Source of the DNA: Flavobacterium amnicola
GTDB taxonomy: Bacteria; Bacteroidota; Bacteroidia; Flavobacteriales; Flavobacteriaceae
Assembly (NCBI RefSeq): GCF_004122165.1
Contig: NZ_SBKO01000002.1
Span: forward strand, 434,001 to 498,000
Reading direction: 5' to 3'
Length of the DNA stretch: 64,000 bases
Positions within the stretch are counted from its first letter, which is position 1. Every line of letters begins with the position of its first letter. The notes under the pieces were generated by a model, which had not been told where the DNA came from, made no database searches, and worked only from the letters and a program-made list of their open reading frames with translations. Positions 61,994-64,000 of the stretch are shown in pieces. The translations under genes were made by a program, and so were the position numbers.

Positions 61994-62008
61994 ATAGATA
62001 TTAACTAT
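61994..62008. promoter_or_regulatory. Candidate OxyR box between katG and the peroxiredoxin gene
   Basis: ATAGATATTAACTAT matches the E. coli OxyR half-site consensus ATAGntnnnanCTAT at every fixed base. It lies 75 bases from the katG ATG and 113 bases from the peroxiredoxin -7 box. A second half-site 7 bases away is only weakly matched. Confidence 0.5.
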
Positions 62009-62057
62009 TATACAATTGTCTTTTTTCAATGATTTTAAGGCTTAATCGTCACAAGAG

Positions 62058-62086
62058 ATAATTTCTATAATCCTATAGAAAATTAT
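62058..62086. repeat. Imperfect inverted repeat upstream of the peroxiredoxin promoter
   Basis: ATAATTTCTATA (62058-62069) and TATAGAAAATTAT (62074-62086) are inverted arms with one extra base, 35-63 bases before the -7 box. It may be a second regulator site. Confidence 0.4.
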
Positions 62087-62120
62087 AATTAAAAGCTTTT
62101 TATTAAGACACTTTTGATAC

Positions 62121-62128
62121 TATTTTTG
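62121..62128 (+). promoter_or_regulatory. Promoter -7 box of the peroxiredoxin gene
   Basis: TATTTTTG is an exact match. No TTG is found 17-23 bases upstream, which fits a promoter that needs an activator such as OxyR. Confidence 0.55.
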
Positions 62129-62164
62129 CAGCATCAAAAAAATAACATTTTAACCCTATAGATT

Positions 62165-62800
62165 ATGTCATTAGTTGGAAAAAAATTCCCAAACATTACC
62201 GTAGACGCCATTTCAGAAATGGGAGACAATTTAAGAATCAACATTCTTGAAGAAGCAACCAAAAACAACAAAAAAGTAGTTTTATTCTGGTATCCAAAAG
62301 ATTTTACTTTTGTTTGTCCTACTGAATTACACGCTTTTCAAACAGCACTTCCTGAATTCGAACAAAGAAACACTATCGTTATTGGTGCTTCTTGCGATAC
62401 TAACGAGGTACACTTCGCTTGGTTAAATACGCCAAAAAATAATGGTGGTATTGAAGGTGTGACATATCCTTTATTAGCGGATACGACTCGTAATTTATCT
62501 AGAGCTTTAGATATTTTAGATGTAGAAGAAGTATACGACGAAGCTTCAAATGATATTTTATTTGAAGGATCTAACGTAACGTTCCGTGCAACCTACTTGA
62601 TTGACGAAACAGGTAAAATTTTCCACGAAAGTGTTAACGATATGCCATTAGGTAGAAATGTAAACGAATATTTACGTTTAATTGACGCTTACACTCACGT
62701 TCAGACTAAAGGTGAGGTTTGTCCTGCTAACTGGGAAGAAGGTAAAGAAGCAATGAACGCTGATCGATTAAGTACAGCAGCATATTTAGCTCAGAACTAA
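62165..62800 (+). CDS. AhpC/Prx1-type peroxiredoxin
   Basis: The 211-residue thiol peroxidase reduces hydrogen peroxide and organic peroxides. The peroxidatic Cys is in DFTFVCPTELHAFQ, with the supporting Thr and a downstream Arg (VTFRATYLID). The resolving Cys is in GEVCPANW near the C-terminus, making it a typical 2-Cys enzyme. Its reductant is plausibly the thioredoxin encoded 95 bases downstream. It is divergent from katG and probably OxyR-controlled. Confidence 0.94.
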   Translation: MSLVGKKFPNITVDAISEMGDNLRINILEEATKNNKKVVLFWYPKDFTFVCPTELHAFQTALPEFEQRNTIVIGASCDTNEVHFAWLNTPKNNGGIEGVTYPLLADTTRNLSRALDILDVEEVYDEASNDILFEGSNVTFRATYLIDETGKIFHESVNDMPLGRNVNEYLRLIDAYTHVQTKGEVCPANWEEGKEAMNADRLSTAAYLAQN

Positions 62801-62819
62801 GAAATAGAATTTCAATACA

Positions 62820-62876
62820 AATGGCAATAGCGATTATAAAATTTCTTTATTGAAATTGACAATTGTTATTGCCATT
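62820..62876 (+). other. Long intercistronic RNA hairpin
   Basis: AATGGCAATAGCGATT (62820-62835) pairs with AATTGTTATTGCCATT (62861-62876) over 16 bp, with two G-U pairs when read as RNA. The loop contains a small inner hairpin, ATTTC-N6-GAAAT. No T-run follows, so it is not a standard terminator; it may stabilise or split the transcript. Confidence 0.55.
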
Positions 62877-62895
62877 ATAATTTAAAAAATCAAAT

Positions 62896-63204
62896 ATGTT
62901 AGTAGAACTAAACGACGATACCCTACAAAACGTAGTAAACAGCAACGAAAAAGTAGTAGTACAATTTTCAGCTTCTTGGTGTGGTAACTGCCGAATCATG
63001 AAGCCTAAATTCAAAAAACTGGCTACTGAAAATGAAACTATTACCTTCGTTATTGTAGATGCTGAAAATGCTCCAGAATCGAGAAAATTAGCTAATGTTT
63101 CAAACTTACCAACGTTTGCAACTTTTGTTGGCGGAAAGTTAGTGAATGAAACACAAACGAATAAGGCTGAAGTGTTAACAGATTTGGTTAGCGAAATCCT
63201 TTAA
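62896..63204 (+). CDS. Thioredoxin-family protein
   Basis: The 102-residue protein is a bare thioredoxin fold with the active site WCGNC (in SASWCGNCRIMKPKF) and a cis-proline in NLPTFATF. The usual dipeptide is GP; GN is a less common variant that may alter redox potential. It has no signal peptide. Placed between the peroxiredoxin and the DUF6952 gene, it is a likely electron donor to the peroxiredoxin. Confidence 0.9.
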   Translation: MLVELNDDTLQNVVNSNEKVVVQFSASWCGNCRIMKPKFKKLATENETITFVIVDAENAPESRKLANVSNLPTFATFVGGKLVNETQTNKAEVLTDLVSEIL

Positions 63205-63221
63205 ACAGATCGTTTGACAAC

Positions 63222-63334
63222 TTAGACTTCTTAGAAGGTTAGACCTTTTGAATTTCAGACGAATAATATTCTAAATATCTAATTTTGAAAAAATCTAAGT
63301 ATCTAAGAAGTCTAAAAATCTAAAAATCTAAAAA
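63222..63334 (+). repeat. Inverted repeat with tandem TCTAAAAA units
   Basis: TTAGACTTCTTAGA (63222-63235) and TCTAAGAAGTCTAA (63302-63315) are perfect 14-bp inverted arms, 66 bases apart. Three perfect tandem copies of TCTAAAAA (63311-63334) follow and run right up to the ATG of the next gene. It fills nearly the whole gap between the thioredoxin and DUF6952 genes and looks like a small intergenic palindromic element. Confidence 0.65.
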
Positions 63335-63592
63335 ATGAAACTACCTGTTATTAAACATTTGACGCAATTCATCGAGGAAAATGATCAAGATTATATCGTC
63401 GAAACCATTGCCGTTTTAGAACATTTAACCGAATTAGAATCTTTGAAAGACGAAGAATTGGATGTCATAGGAGAATTAATTTCCAATATGTATGGCGCTT
63501 TAGAAGTTCAAAAACAAATAAAAGAAGGCAAAGACAAAAAAACGGCCCTCAATGACTTTATGAAACGAGTCCTCGGTTCTATTGATAAATAA
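63335..63592 (+). CDS. DUF6952-type small protein
   Basis: The 85-residue acidic, helical protein starts MKLPVIKHLTQFIEEND and contains EELDVIGELISNMYGALEV. I recognise it as the small DUF6952-type protein that often accompanies peroxiredoxin and thioredoxin genes in Bacteroidetes; this rests on memory of the family. No cysteine is present, so it is not itself a redox carrier. Its ATG follows directly on the tandem repeat. Confidence 0.72.
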   Translation: MKLPVIKHLTQFIEENDQDYIVETIAVLEHLTELESLKDEELDVIGELISNMYGALEVQKQIKEGKDKKTALNDFMKRVLGSIDK

Positions 63593-63595
63593 TAC

Positions 63596-63625
63596 AAATC
63601 CCTCTTCATCGAGGGATTTTTTATG
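63596..63625 (+). terminator. Terminator of the peroxiredoxin-thioredoxin-DUF6952 run
   Basis: AAATCCCTC and GAGGGATTT (63596-63604 and 63611-63619) around TTCATC, followed by T. Confidence 0.88.
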
Positions 63626-63728
63626 GTATGCATTTATCATTTTAATGATATTTTTGTTAAAAAAGTAAGAAAAACACTATTTATTTGTAAAAAAGATTAA
63701 ATTGCAGTACAAACAATTTAACTAGCTT

Positions 63729-64000
63729 ATGAATAAAATTACACTTTATACACTATTTTTTAGTGTGTTTTTTATTGCTATTACCTTTGCCCAAGAAGAA
63801 AAGTTTGAATACAAACCACGGCCCAAAGAATTTGAATTTGTTTACCATAAAGGAGATTCGATAATACCTCTGAAAACTCCTAAAGCGACTGATCCTGAAT
63901 CCAGATTGGTTTTTCAAAGTAAAATACCCTACCCTATTATTTTTATCCACGGACTGATGTCTGATTCTGAAACTTGGAATACCTCTACTAATTTTTTTGA
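63729..64000 (+). CDS. Exported alpha/beta hydrolase, 3' partial
   Basis: The frame starts at ATG 63729 and runs off the right edge (about 90 residues visible). It opens with a signal peptide (LYTLFFSVFFIAITFAQ) and, after an acidic/charged stretch, shows YPIIFIHGLMSDSETW, the first strand and oxyanion HG of an alpha/beta hydrolase of the lipase type. The nucleophile and catalytic acid/His lie outside the window. Confidence 0.75.
   Translation, partial: MNKITLYTLFFSVFFIAITFAQEEKFEYKPRPKEFEFVYHKGDSIIPLKTPKATDPESRLVFQSKIPYPIIFIHGLMSDSETWNTSTNFF

Overview
The window reads as an ordinary chromosomal segment of a Flavobacterium-like member of the Bacteroidetes. The support is direct: AT-rich sequence, a type IX secretion (gliding-motility type B) C-terminal domain on the first protein, and many upstream boxes of the form TAnnTTTG, several with a TTG 17-24 bases before them. 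That is the known promoter pattern of this phylum. Ribosome binding sites are not obvious, also typical of the phylum. I see no insertion sequence, prophage, integrase, CRISPR array or rRNA. There is one tRNA gene, tRNA-Arg(ACG).

Layout. 1-8072: tail of a secreted T9SS substrate, an rRNA/tRNA 2'-O-methyltransferase, a secreted serine hydrolase, the (p)ppGpp enzyme RelA/SpoT, a Fur-type repressor and purA. 8088-17800: a ClC channel, an LptA/OstA-like envelope protein, a class III aminotransferase, a TPR protein, aroE, a SET-domain protein and a DUF349 protein. 17827-24839: an MFS protein, an M48 protease lipoprotein, two alpha/beta hydrolases, an MsrB lipoprotein, an acyl-CoA ligase and a small membrane protein. 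24948-30965: a MarR regulator followed by a fatty acid beta-oxidation operon (fused hydratase/dehydrogenase, thiolase, acyl-CoA dehydrogenase). 31010-36612: a Cu,Zn-SOD lipoprotein, a YdeI-like protein, a Crp/Fnr regulator and a tight six-gene run (YHS, DoxX-like, DinB-like, NRDE, ATP-grasp, LysE-like). 36633-40090 (minus): a second MsrB lipoprotein and a DM13 lipoprotein / beta-barrel / secreted unknown operon. 40248-42468: a LETM1-related protein and OxyR. 42522-49868: two small paralogous proteins, a DUF4920/cytochrome-like/mnmD operon, ilvE, MazG-like, and a DUF1684/tatD/tcdA operon. 49926-54611: an MFS transporter, then a BlaI/M56 (BlaR1-like) pair with a downstream secreted protein that shares a domain with the M56 protein. 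54637-57878: a 47-residue gene, tRNA-Arg, and a CHASE-PAS-PAS histidine kinase coupled to a single-domain response regulator. 57896-64000: an amino-acid permease, katG, a peroxiredoxin / thioredoxin / DUF6952 run and the start of an alpha/beta hydrolase.

Themes. Oxidative-stress genes are dense: oxyR, katG, AhpC-type peroxiredoxin, thioredoxin, Cu,Zn-SOD and two exported MsrB proteins. An OxyR-like box (ATAG-N7-CTAT) lies between katG and the peroxiredoxin gene. The best candidates for under-described biology are the BlaI/M56 locus, with a symmetric operator built around its -33 element and a paralogous periplasmic domain encoded next door, and the YHS-to-LysE run, which joins an ATP-grasp ligase to an Ntn-hydrolase-type protein and a LysE-like membrane protein.

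Several gene starts were moved because the TTG at the end of a TAnnTTTG promoter box imitates a start codon (8093, 9994, 53701). All family names come from recognising motifs by eye; no database search was run.
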